From assembly GCA_964432595.1 (NCBI GenBank), contig CAYSOF010000001.1, positions 310,001 through 374,000 of the forward strand: a stretch of 64,000 nt of DNA, written 5' to 3'. A program made the translations under genes and the position numbers. The DNA is from DASYLJ01 sp964432595. GTDB taxonomy: Bacteria; Desulfobacterota; Binatia; DP-6. This document shows, in pieces, positions 34,753 through 43,293 of this stretch (position 1 is its first letter; the number at the start of each line of letters is the position of its first letter). The notes under the pieces were generated by a model. The model saw nothing but the letters and a program-made list of their open reading frames with translations, ran no database searches and had not been told where the DNA came from.

Positions 34753-35182
34753 TCCGCTCACGCACGAGCGCGGCGATCTCGCGTGCCGTGAGCGACAGCT
34801 GGTCGGGTGCGCTCGGGACCTGGAAGCCGAACAGCGTCGTCTCCGTGCGCATGTCCACCACCTGAAACTCGAGATCGTGGCCGCCGTCGTGGACCATGCC
34901 GACACGCCCGACGACGACGTAGTCGATCGCGAGATCGCGCCAGTCGCCGAACCGGATGTCCTTCGGATCGCTCGGACGCGCCGGGAGGGTGCTCGCGTCC
35001 GCCGGAGCGAATCGACCGCTCGCCGCCAGATCCGTGCGGATCGCGGCGGCGACGTCGATCGGTGGGGTCGGCGTGCCGGGCATCAGCGCGAACGGCACCA
35101 CCGCGATGGCGATCGGTCGCGGCGTCACGTCGGCCCGGCAGGCCGCGATCAGCACGACGACGAGAAGCACGAGTCGATGCAT
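34742..35182 (-). CDS. Lipoprotein consisting of a TolB N-terminal-like domain
   Basis: 146 residues with a lipoprotein signal (VLLVVVLIAACRAD, Cys15 in LIAAC). The rest matches the TolB N-terminal alpha/beta domain (IAIAVVPFAL, IRTDLAASGRFAPAD, WRDLAIDYVVVGRV, DLEFQVVDMRT), without the beta-propeller that follows in TolB. It would sit on a membrane and might dock to another envelope protein. Its ATG lies 3 nt after the stop of the formamidase-family gene, so the two are co-transcribed. Confidence 0.75.
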   Translation of the reverse strand: MHRLVLLVVVLIAACRADVTPRPIAIAVVPFALMPGTPTPPIDVAAAIRTDLAASGRFAPADASTLPARPSDPKDIRFGDWRDLAIDYVVVGRVGMVHDGGHDLEFQVVDMRTETTLFGFQVPSAPDQLSLTAREIAALVRERITT

Positions 35183-35185
35183 GGC

Positions 35186-36481
35186 TCAGTCGTCTCCACG
35201 GTACGGCTTCTCGAGGAAGTACTTCTTCGGGATGAAGCCCGAGACGAGCTGCGTCTGGTCGACGACCTCGCTGGCGACGAAGTCGACGCCGATGCTCGCG
35301 AGCGAGAACGCCTTCGCCTGCGTCAGCCCTTTCTCCTCGGTGAGGAACTTGACGACCTCGATGACCGCGTTGCGCATCGCGCGGTCGAGGTCCCAGTCCA
35401 TGCCCATCATGATGTAGTAGTCGTCGTTCTCGACGCGTGGCCACTCGAGGCCCGTGTTCTTGTGGAGCACGAAGCGCATCACGCCGCCGAGGGAGTGCTC
35501 GATGGCGGTACCGCTGACCTCGCCGTCACCCTGCACCGAGTGCGTGTCGCCGAAGAACATCTGTCCGCCCGGCTGGAACACCGGCAGGTAGAGCTTCGCG
35601 CCCGCGCGGATCACGTGGCTGTCCATGTTGCCGCCGAAGTTCCACGGCTGTGTGGAGCTCTGGACGCCGGTGGCCGGCGGCGGCGACGTCGGGGTCGAGC
35701 CGATGAACTGGCCGGTCGGCGGTGCCACCGCCATCACGCCGAAGAACGGCCGCAGGGGCACGTGGATCTCGTCGGAGAACAGCGCGACGTCCTGCCCGCG
35801 CACGCGCGCCGTGTGGTACAGGTGCTGCCGCACGTTGGGGAACACGTTCGCCGGCGAGCCCGGCGGCACCGGCGGGATGTCGAGAGGAACGTCGCCCTCG
35901 CGCCATCCCGGATAGCTCGTGCCCAGCACGCCGCCCGTCGGGCTCGTGTTGTTCACGCCGTAGTCGACGCGCTGGTAGACGTCGATGATCTGGATCTCGA
36001 TCGTGTCGCCCGGCTGCGCGCCGTCCAGGTAGACGGGGCCCGTGCAGATGTGCGGCCCGAAGCGGGTCTTCGTCGGCAGGCTCTCCCAGAACGCGATGGC
36101 GTCCGGCAGCACGTTCTCGGGCGGCACGCCGAAGGCGCCGAAGAAATCGATCGGGTGGATGCTGGCGTTCGTCAGACCCGTCTGTGAGAGCGCGTCGATC
36201 CGCACCGTGTCGCCGGACGCGATCGTCAACGCCGGCGGCAGGCCGATCGGGAAGCCGCCCAGCACCGTGTTGGCGGGTGTGGATACGAGATGGTGCTTTT
36301 CGCCGCGCGGTCGCGGTTCGCGCGGCGGCCGCGGCGGGCGCGGGGGCCGCGGAGCGCGCGCCTCGGCCGCACGTGCGAGTCCGATCGCACCGGGCTCGAT
36401 CGCGCCCGCCGCGAGACAAACGATCATCGGCGTCACCCGTGCGAAGCTACGCCAGGTACGCCTGGGCTGGACCATGGACAT
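35186..36481 (-). CDS. Exported acetamidase/formamidase-family protein
   Basis: 431 residues; start chosen because GAGGAGGTGA lies 7 nt upstream. A hydrophobic N-terminal segment (VTPMIVCLAAGAIEPGAIGL) is followed by a Pro/Arg-rich stretch. The FmdA/AmdA fold is shown by FFGAFGVPPENVLPD, GPVYLDGAQPGDTIEIQIID, GGNMDSHVIRAGAKLYLPVF and GQMFFGDTHSVQGDGEVSGT. The family hydrolyses small amides such as formamide to acid and ammonia with metal help. Export is unusual for a formamidase, so the natural substrate may be another extracytoplasmic amide. Confidence 0.8.
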   Translation of the reverse strand: MSMVQPRRTWRSFARVTPMIVCLAAGAIEPGAIGLARAAEARAPRPPRPPRPPREPRPRGEKHHLVSTPANTVLGGFPIGLPPALTIASGDTVRIDALSQTGLTNASIHPIDFFGAFGVPPENVLPDAIAFWESLPTKTRFGPHICTGPVYLDGAQPGDTIEIQIIDVYQRVDYGVNNTSPTGGVLGTSYPGWREGDVPLDIPPVPPGSPANVFPNVRQHLYHTARVRGQDVALFSDEIHVPLRPFFGVMAVAPPTGQFIGSTPTSPPPATGVQSSTQPWNFGGNMDSHVIRAGAKLYLPVFQPGGQMFFGDTHSVQGDGEVSGTAIEHSLGGVMRFVLHKNTGLEWPRVENDDYYIMMGMDWDLDRAMRNAVIEVVKFLTEEKGLTQAKAFSLASIGVDFVASEVVDQTQLVSGFIPKKYFLEKPYRGDD

Positions 36482-36704
36482 TCCGTCACCTCCTCGCCGG
36501 TCGACCGAGCAAGGAGCGCGCCTGAGCCGTCCGGAGCGATCCACGGTCGGCGCGGCATGCGAGCGCGTGCGAAGTGCCGTCGCAGGCATCACGCGCGAGC
36601 CTCGCGAGCGGGCAGTGCGCTCGATGCGTCCGTTGACCGTGCCGCGGCAGACGTTCGGCCGGTTCACCTACCGGCCGTTCGAAGCGCCGTGGTATGCGCG
36701 CGAC

Positions 36705-37876
36705 ATGGCCACGCTCCTCATCCTCCTGGCGTTGGGGTGGCTGACGCTCACGCCGGTGACGGCGCCTGGTGCCGAGCTGCAGACGTTCGAGCTACCGAGC
36801 GCGCTCGTCGACCCCTCGACGCCCGGCGGGACGCTCGAAGCAAACCGCGCGGTGCCGAAGGTCCACGTTCTGCTTCCCGACGGCTATCGCGCCACGTCGA
36901 AGCGCGGCTATCCGGTGCTCTGGCTCCTCCACGGCGCCAACGGCGGCACCGACACGTGGATCCCGGGCATCACGACGCTGCTCGCCGGCCTCCCGGCGAT
37001 CGTCGTCATGCCGGACGGCGGCCAGTTCGGCATGTACATGGATTGGTGGAACGACGGCGTCCGCGGCGCGCCCGCGTGGACGACCTACCATCTCCAGGTT
37101 TTGCGTGCGGAGATCGCTCGTCGCTACCGGATCCGTCGCGGTCGCCGCTGGCATGCGATCGCCGGCATCTCGATGGGCGGGCAGGGGGCGATCCGATACG
37201 CGGGGCTGCTCCCCGGCTACTTCGGCTCCGTCGTCGGCTTCTCCGCCGCCTTTCCCGACATGCAGTCGGCGATCCCGGTGGCCGGCCTCGAGATACTGCC
37301 GGTTCCCGGTCTCGGCGGCGCCTCCGTCTACGGATCGATCTTCGGCTCCGCGGCGGGCGCGTTCGCCGAAGGCAACAGCCCGCAGGCGATGGCGGGCAAC
37401 TACGCCCATACCCGCCTCTACCTGACGTCCGGCGACGGCGTGAACTGCCACGAGGACCGGTCACGCCGAACATCCAGCTCGACGCGATCACCGAGACCGC
37501 CATCAACCTGCTGCAGGGGCCGTTCGCCGGCGCGGTCCGTGCCGCGGGTGCGGACGTCACCGCCGTGACGACGTGCGGCGTCCACACCTTCGGCGTCTGG
37601 GATCGCGCATTCGTCGCGGCGCGGGAGTGGAGCTTCTTCGAGCCCGTCGTCGAGCGGCCGCGGCGCTGGGTCTACCGGACGATCGCGACGGAGGGCGAGA
37701 TGTGGGGCCTCGAGTTCCGCTTCGCCGAACCGCCGGCGACGGTCGCGCGCTTCGAACGGATCGGCCGCAAGCTCGTGGCGACGGGCAGCGGCACCGTCGA
37801 GATCAGCGGTCCGCGCGGATGTCGATTCGGCGCGGAGCTTCCGTTCGAGCGACGGATCCCGACCGCGTGCCGCTGA
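36705..37876 (+). pseudogene. Exported esterase (Ag85/esterase-D-like) interrupted by a frameshift
   Basis: A signal peptide (LLILLALGWLTLTPVTAPGA) opens an alpha/beta-hydrolase of the mycolyltransferase/feruloyl-esterase type: PVLWLLHGANGGTDTWIPG, VVMPDGGQFGMYMDWW, and the nucleophile elbow IAGISMGGQGAIRYAG. After GVNCHED at about 37457 the frame breaks and continues in another frame with PVTPNIQLDAITETAINLL, and the catalytic His region TTCGVHTFGVWDRAF lies beyond it. One missing C in GAGGACCGG (expected GAGGACCCGG) restores the protein, giving about 390 residues. As it stands, the translated product would lose the His and be inactive. Confidence 0.8.
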
Positions 37877-38269
37877 TCAGCGCGGATCGAGCCGCAGGAA
37901 GTATCGCGGCGGAAAGCCGGTCAGGAAACGGAACCCGATGCTGTGCGCATGGTCGACCGCGATCCGGTCGTGCTCCGCGCCGGTGACGGGAACCGCCAGG
38001 TAAGGCTTCGTCTGGCCGTCCCGGGTGACCGTCACGTCGGGGTTCGCGAGCGCGCGGTTGTACCAGGAGCGCGGCCAGTGATTCGCCGCGACGTACAGAT
38101 GTCCGCCGTCGTCGATGGGCGACACGACCCGATCCTGTGCGACGCCGTCCGAACCGATCGTCGTGATGACGATCGTCGAGGCGTTCTTGGGCTGGAAGAA
38201 GCCGATGAACGACTCGAACGCGACGACGAGCCCGACGTACGCGAGCAGCACGATCCCGGCGATTTTCAT
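37877..38269 (-). CDS. Deazaflavin (F420)-dependent nitroreductase-like protein
   Basis: 130 residues with an N-terminal membrane helix (IAGIVLLAYVGLVVAF). The split-barrel core has VVSPIDDGGHLYVAANHW, RSWYNRALANPDVTVTRDGQ and EHDRIAVDHAH, resembling the Ddn/nitroreductase-quinone reductase family that uses F420H2. It may reduce quinones or nitro compounds at the membrane. Its stop abuts that of the convergent esterase gene with no gap. Confidence 0.65.
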   Translation of the reverse strand: MKIAGIVLLAYVGLVVAFESFIGFFQPKNASTIVITTIGSDGVAQDRVVSPIDDGGHLYVAANHWPRSWYNRALANPDVTVTRDGQTKPYLAVPVTGAEHDRIAVDHAHSIGFRFLTGFPPRYFLRLDPR

Positions 38270-38311
38270 GCGTGCCCCATAGCCCGACGTCGCGTCCAGG
38301 GTCCAGGCAGC

Positions 38312-39580
38312 TCAGTGGCGGGCGGCCATGGCGCCGCGCGACAACGTCAGCAGGGCGGTGAGCGTCAGTAGCCCGGCCGCCGACAGGTAATAGCCCACCG
38401 CGGCGAGGCCGTACTCGCCCGCCAACCACGTCGCCGCGTAGGGCGTCAACGAGGCACCGACGATGCCGGCGAAGTTGAAGGTGAGCGAGGCGCCGGTGTA
38501 GCGCACCGCGGTGGGGAACAGGGCCGCGAGCGCCGCGCCGAGCGGCCCGTAGGTGAGACCCATCAGCCCGAGTCCGAGCGACAGGCAGAGCAGCACCATG
38601 CCCGCGCTCCCCGCCTCGAGCAGCGGCGCGAACACCAGGCCGAAGAGCGTGATGCCGGCGGTCGATGCGATCAGCACCGAGCGGGGATCGAAGACGTCGG
38701 CGAGCCGTGCCGACAGCGGAATGGTGAGGCCGAAGCAGACGACGGACGCCATCTGCAGGATCAGGAAGCCCTCGCGCGAGTAGCCGAGATGGCTCGTCCC
38801 CCACGAGAGCGTGAACACCGTCATGAGGTAGAACACGACGAAGGTCGCGACGGCGGCGAAGGTCCCGAGCAGCAGGCGCGAGGCGTGGTGGCGGAACAGC
38901 TCGGCTACCGGCACGCGCACGCGCTCGTCGTTCGCCAGCGCACGACGGAACGCCGGCGTCTCCTCGATGTGGAGCCGCACCCACATCCCCACGAGCACGA
39001 GCACGGCGCTCGAGACGAACGGCACGCGCCAGCCCCACTGCAGGAACTGCGCGTCGCTCAGGTAGTGCGTCAGCGGCAGGAACACGCCCGACGAGAAGAT
39101 GAATCCGATCGGCGCGCCGAGCTGTGGGAACATGCCGTACCAGTTCTGCTTGCCTGGCGGCGCGTTCTCGGTCGCGAGCAGCACGGCGCCCCCCCACTCG
39201 CCGCCGAGCCCGAAGCCCTGCCCGAAGCGGCACAGCGCCAGCAGGATCGGTGCGAGGAGGCCTGCGCTCTCGTAGGTCGGCAGCAGACCGATGAGCACCG
39301 TCGACAGGCCCATGGTCAGCAGCGCCGCGACCAGCGTCGCCTTGCGGCCGATGCGATCGCCGTAGTGGCCGAAGACCGCCGAGCCGACGGGCCGCGCGAA
39401 GAACGCGAGCGCGAACGTCGCCAGCGACTGCAGTGTCGCCGAGGCGGGGTCCGTCGCCGGAAAGAACAGGTGCGGGAACACCAGCACCGCGGCCGTCGCG
39501 TAGATGTAGAAGTCGAAGAACTCGATCGTGGTGCCGATCAGGCTCGCGAACAGCACCCGCCGCGGCGAATTCCCCTGCAC
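38312..39580 (-). CDS. MHS-family (metabolite:H+ symporter) MFS transporter
   Basis: 422 residues with twelve predicted helices. The MFS motif is GHYGDRIGRKATLVAALLTM between helices 2 and 3. The MHS-subfamily start is LIGTTIEFFDFYIYATAAVL, and LCRFGQGFGLGGEWGGAVLL is the other hallmark. Family substrates are small organic acids, betaines or dicarboxylates taken up with protons; this one's substrate is unknown. GTG start with GGAGGGGG upstream. A 30-residue membrane ORF lies 26 nt upstream on the same strand. Confidence 0.88.
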   Translation of the reverse strand: MQGNSPRRVLFASLIGTTIEFFDFYIYATAAVLVFPHLFFPATDPASATLQSLATFALAFFARPVGSAVFGHYGDRIGRKATLVAALLTMGLSTVLIGLLPTYESAGLLAPILLALCRFGQGFGLGGEWGGAVLLATENAPPGKQNWYGMFPQLGAPIGFIFSSGVFLPLTHYLSDAQFLQWGWRVPFVSSAVLVLVGMWVRLHIEETPAFRRALANDERVRVPVAELFRHHASRLLLGTFAAVATFVVFYLMTVFTLSWGTSHLGYSREGFLILQMASVVCFGLTIPLSARLADVFDPRSVLIASTAGITLFGLVFAPLLEAGSAGMVLLCLSLGLGLMGLTYGPLGAALAALFPTAVRYTGASLTFNFAGIVGASLTPYAATWLAGEYGLAAVGYYLSAAGLLTLTALLTLSRGAMAARH

Positions 39581-39606
39581 CCGTCCCCCTCCCCCGGACC
39601 GCGACG

Positions 39607-39699
39607 TCAGTCGCGCTCGTCGAGCCAGGTCATGAAGCAGGCGATGGAGCAGAAGAGGGCGAGCACGACGGTGACCGACGAGAGAAGGCTGGCGGACAT
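39607..39699 (-). CDS. 30-residue single-helix membrane peptide upstream of MHS transporter
   Basis: The peptide starts MSASLLSSVTVVLALFCSIA and ends CFMTWLDERD, giving one hydrophobic helix and a charged cytoplasmic-type tail. It lies 26 nt upstream of the transporter, same strand, and no other gene occupies the space. Very small membrane partners are known for several transporter families, so a transporter-associated role is plausible, but ribosome-site support is weak. Confidence 0.45.
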   Translation of the reverse strand: MSASLLSSVTVVLALFCSIACFMTWLDERD

Positions 39700-39774
39700 C
39701 CGGCGTCCGGTATCAGGACGGCCGGTTCGGCGAAAGGGGAAGATTGGCCTTGCGCGCCGCCCCCGGACGACGCG

Positions 39775-41175
39775 ATGACTGACGCCATGCTCGCCGTACG
39801 GTCCCTCGCCGCACTCCTGCTCGTGCTACCCGTCCTCGCCGAGGGCGCCCTCGACCCCGCCGCACGCCAGTGCGTGCGCCGGCTGGCCCGGAACACCGCC
39901 GCCGTCGCCGCCGCGCAGGCCGAGGCGAATCGGCTCTGCCTGCGTGCGTCCGGCGATGCGCAGGAGTGTCTCGACGCCGCGCCGAGCGGCGCGGTCCTGA
40001 AGGCGACGGTGCGTACCCTGGACGATGTGCGGACGCACTGCGAGACCTTTCCGGCCTTCGGCGCCGCGCAGCGGCTGGCGGAGACGGCGAACGCCGCCGG
40101 CCTCCGACACGAGATCGGTCTGGTCGCGGACGTCTTCGGCGCCGATCTCGAGGCCGCCCGCGTGACGGCGAAGCGCGGGGCGCGCTGTCAGGCGCGCATC
40201 CTGCGCCGCGTGCAAGGCGTGCTGCGCGCCCACGTCGACGACTACCTGCGCTGCAGCGAGCGCATCCTGCCCACCGCCGACGCGCCGGCGCTCGGCGCCT
40301 GCGTCGGCCGCCGCCCGCCGTCGGTGGCCCGCGCCGAGGCGCGCCTGCGCCAGGACGCGACCACCCAGTGCGACTCCGGGGCGCTCTTTGCCGGCCGCTG
40401 CGCGACGTTCCCGGGCGACGCGCGCGCGTCGTGCCTGGTGGCGCGCGCGGCGTGCCGCGCATGCCGGCTGGTCGATTCGGCGGCGGCGCTCGGCGTCGAC
40501 TGCGACGTCATCGACGACGGGGTCGCGAACGACTCGTGCCGGATACCGGTCTCCGTCAGCGGCAACGCGATTCCCTTCAACGGCGGCAACCAGCGCATCG
40601 CAGGCGCCACGATCTCGATCCTCGAGCAGCCGGGGCGGCAGTTCGTCACGTCGGCCGACGGCGCGTTCCAGTTCGACGACCTCCCCGAGGGCAGCGAGGT
40701 GACGCTCGTCCTCGATCACCCCGACTATCGTCCGATCCAGACGGGGACGCACCGCCTGGGGCCGCAGGGTGCGGAGCGCGTGACGTTCCAGGCGGTCGTG
40801 CCCGCGATCTACGACGCGCTCGCCTTGCTGCTCGGGGTCACGCCGGATCCGACGAAGTGCCAGATCGTCACCACCGTCACGCGCGTCGGCCGGTCGCTCT
40901 ACGATCCGGGAGCGCACGGCGAGGACGGCGCGACGACGGTCCTGCTGGGCCCCGGGTTCGAGGAGGGCCCCATCTACTTCAACTCGGGCGTGCTTCCCGA
41001 CCGCACGCTGCACGAGACCAGCGACGACGGCGGCGTGCTCTACCTGAACGCCGATCCCGGCCGCTACACGTGGACCGCGTCGAAACCCGGAGCCGCGTTC
41101 TCGAGCCTCGTGATGACGTGCCGTCCCGACGTGCTGGTGAACGCGTCGCCGCCGTGGGGATTGCAGCGGCAGTGA
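39775..41175 (+). CDS. Exported Cys-rich protein with carboxypeptidase-regulatory-like domain
   Basis: 466 residues with a signal peptide (SLAALLLVLPVLAEGA). Residues ~30-240 are helical and rich in regularly spaced Cys (QCVRRLARN, NRLCLRASGDAQECLDA, GARCQARILRRV, YLRCSERILP). This is probably a disulfide-stapled helical domain, related to the N-terminus of the exported protein at 15.2-16.9 kb. Residues ~260-330 form a CarboxypepD-regulatory-like beta sandwich (IAGATISILEQPGRQFVTSA, DGAFQFDDLPEGSEVTLVLD). The C-terminus is another beta domain. Function unknown; exported binding protein likely. Confidence 0.65.
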   Translation: MTDAMLAVRSLAALLLVLPVLAEGALDPAARQCVRRLARNTAAVAAAQAEANRLCLRASGDAQECLDAAPSGAVLKATVRTLDDVRTHCETFPAFGAAQRLAETANAAGLRHEIGLVADVFGADLEAARVTAKRGARCQARILRRVQGVLRAHVDDYLRCSERILPTADAPALGACVGRRPPSVARAEARLRQDATTQCDSGALFAGRCATFPGDARASCLVARAACRACRLVDSAAALGVDCDVIDDGVANDSCRIPVSVSGNAIPFNGGNQRIAGATISILEQPGRQFVTSADGAFQFDDLPEGSEVTLVLDHPDYRPIQTGTHRLGPQGAERVTFQAVVPAIYDALALLLGVTPDPTKCQIVTTVTRVGRSLYDPGAHGEDGATTVLLGPGFEEGPIYFNSGVLPDRTLHETSDDGGVLYLNADPGRYTWTASKPGAAFSSLVMTCRPDVLVNASPPWGLQRQ

Positions 41176-41230
41176 GCCCCACTGGCCGTCCACTCGCGCA
41201 GTGCGATACTCGGGAGCCGGAGGATCGATC

Positions 41231-42517
41231 ATGAAGCGGATGGCTCACGTCTGGCTCACGCTCGCGATCGCGTCGTTCCTCGGGGGAGCGATCGCCTCGG
41301 CCGACGAAACCTGCATGTCGCCGTACATGCCGAAGATCACCGGCCAGGAGGACTACGTCTACGTCTGGACCCTCGGCGTCGAGGGCGTGGGCGACGGCTC
41401 GGACAAGCTCGTCACGGTGGGTGCCAACCCGAAGTCGCCGGACTACGGCAAGGTGGTTTCGTCGACGTCCGTCGGTGGACGGCACGAGGCGCACCACGGC
41501 GGCCTCACCGACGACCGGCGGCATCTGTGGCTCGCCGGGATCGACGACGGGTTCATCTTCGTCTTCGACGTCGCCGCCGACCCGGCGAAGCCGAAGCTCG
41601 TGAAGACCATCGCGACGTTCGAGAAGGACAGCGGCCTCGCCGGCCCGCACGGGTTCTACGCGCTGCCGGGACGCATGCTGGTGCCGGGGCTCTCCAACGC
41701 CAAGGACCGCGGCGGGCGCACCGGCATCGCCGAGTACGGCAACGACGGCACGTTCATCCGCACGGTCTGGATGCCCGACGACGCGCCGTACGGCTACGAC
41801 GCACGCGTGCAGCCGCGGCTGAACCGCATGCTCACGTCGTCGTTCGCCGGCTGGAAGAACTACATGCGGCCGCTCGGCGAGCTCATGGGCGACGCCGAGG
41901 CGATGAAGCAGTTCGGCAACACGATGGTCGTGTGGGACTTCCACGCCCGGAAGCCGATCCAGGTGCTGCAGGTGCCCGGCGCGCCGCTCGAGATCCGCTG
42001 GGCGTTGCAGCCCAAGCACGACTACGCGTTCACCGCGTCGGCGCTCACCGGGAAGCTGTGGCTGATCGAGGCGCAGCCCGACGGCACGTTCAAGGCGACC
42101 GCCGTCGCGGACATCGGGGATCCGTCGAAGACGTTGCTCCCCGTCGACATCAGCCTTTCCGCCGACGACCGCTTCCTCTTCGTCTCGACGTTCATGGACG
42201 GGACGGCGCGCGTCTTCGACGTGAGCGACCCGCACAAGCCGAAGGTCGTCGCCGAGCAGCAGATCGGGAAGCAGGTGAACATGGTGTCGCAGAGCTGGGA
42301 CGGCGAGCGCGTGTACTTCACGTCGTCGCTGCTCGCGAACTGGGACAAGTCGGGCGCGGACAACGAGCAGTTCCTGAAGGCGTACCGCTGGGACGGCACG
42401 AAGCTCGCGCCGCTGTTCGCCGTCGACTTCACGGCCGAGAAGCTCGGCCGCCCGCACCAGATGCACTTCGGGCAGAAGCAGTTCTACGCGAACCAGGTGT
42501 ACGCGAGCGCACGGTGA
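41231..42517 (+). CDS. mtoX: Methanethiol oxidase / selenium-binding protein SBP56 family, exported
   Basis: 428 residues with a signal peptide (LTLAIASFLGGAIASA). SBP56 signatures are CMSPYMPKITGQEDYVYVWT at the mature start, VGGRHEAHHGGLTDDRRHLW, GPHGFYALPGRMLVPGLSN, LSADDRFLFVSTFMDGT and GRPHQMHFGQKQ near the end. His residues in HEAHH and HQMH are candidate metal ligands. Bacterial members of this family are periplasmic copper methanethiol oxidases converting CH3SH to formaldehyde, sulfide and peroxide. The overlapping downstream SCO gene supports this, because mtoX genes are known to travel with SCO1/SenC copper-delivery genes. A mauG gene, also often present, is absent here. Confidence 0.82.
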   Translation: MKRMAHVWLTLAIASFLGGAIASADETCMSPYMPKITGQEDYVYVWTLGVEGVGDGSDKLVTVGANPKSPDYGKVVSSTSVGGRHEAHHGGLTDDRRHLWLAGIDDGFIFVFDVAADPAKPKLVKTIATFEKDSGLAGPHGFYALPGRMLVPGLSNAKDRGGRTGIAEYGNDGTFIRTVWMPDDAPYGYDARVQPRLNRMLTSSFAGWKNYMRPLGELMGDAEAMKQFGNTMVVWDFHARKPIQVLQVPGAPLEIRWALQPKHDYAFTASALTGKLWLIEAQPDGTFKATAVADIGDPSKTLLPVDISLSADDRFLFVSTFMDGTARVFDVSDPHKPKVVAEQQIGKQVNMVSQSWDGERVYFTSSLLANWDKSGADNEQFLKAYRWDGTKLAPLFAVDFTAEKLGRPHQMHFGQKQFYANQVYASAR

Positions 42518-43293
42518 CCACGACGGTGCCGCTCGCCGCCGCGGCGCTGGTGCTCGCCTGCGCCGGCGCCGCCGGCGGCGAGACGGCGCGGCGGCCGCTC
42601 GGTCACGACGACGTCGAGTACACGTACGGCGTCGGCGCGTTCGTGCCGGCCTACGAGCCGCCGGCGCCCGGCACGTACGAGCTGCCGCCGATCGACGCGG
42701 TGGCCGATCATCCGGTGCTCGACGCGAGCGGGCGCGCGACGACGCTCGGCGCCGAGATCGGCGACCGGATCGCCGTCGTGTCCTTCATCTACGGAGCCTG
42801 CGCCGAGGTCGCCGGCTGCCCCCTCAGCACGGCGGCGCTGCATCGGATCGACCGGATGCTGGCGGACCACCCCGATCTGGCGCGCGACGTCGTTCTCGTC
42901 ACGGTGAGCTTCGATCCGGAGCGCGACACGCCGCCGCGGCTCGCCGCCATGCGCGACGTCCACGCGCCGCGTGCCGACTGGCGCTTCGTCACCACCCGCG
43001 ACGAGGCGCAGCTCGTGCCGCTGCTCGCCGACTTCGGGCAAACGGTGTCGAAGCTGCGCTGGGAGGACGGCACGTGGACGGGCGTGTTCCGACACGTCCT
43101 GAAGGTGTTTCTCGTCGACCGCGAGCGACGCGTGCGGAACGTCTACAGCGCGGGGTTCCTGCATCCGGCGCTCGTCCTGAACGACGTCCGCACGGTCAGG
43201 ATGTCCGAGCGACCGCCGGCCGCACCACGGACGCGAGCTGCATCATCGACGACGACACCACGTCCCGCGCCGCATCGCGCGACCCCGGAATGA
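42514..43293 (+). CDS. SCO1/SenC-family copper-delivery protein
   Basis: 259 residues from a GTG that overlaps the methanethiol oxidase stop (GTGA). Signal peptide TVPLAAAALVLACAGAAGG; the Cys there could act as a lipobox. The thioredoxin-like core has VVSFIYGACAEVAGCPLSTA, with the two copper-binding Cys spaced CxxxxxC instead of the usual CxxxC, VTVSFDPERDTPPRLAAM, and the ligand His in FRHVLKVFLVD. It likely metallates the coupled methanethiol oxidase. The last ~30 residues are low-complexity and lie over the opposing LLM gene (98-bp overlap). Confidence 0.82.
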   Translation: MTTTVPLAAAALVLACAGAAGGETARRPLGHDDVEYTYGVGAFVPAYEPPAPGTYELPPIDAVADHPVLDASGRATTLGAEIGDRIAVVSFIYGACAEVAGCPLSTAALHRIDRMLADHPDLARDVVLVTVSFDPERDTPPRLAAMRDVHAPRADWRFVTTRDEAQLVPLLADFGQTVSKLRWEDGTWTGVFRHVLKVFLVDRERRVRNVYSAGFLHPALVLNDVRTVRMSERPPAAPRTRAASSTTTPRPAPHRATPE

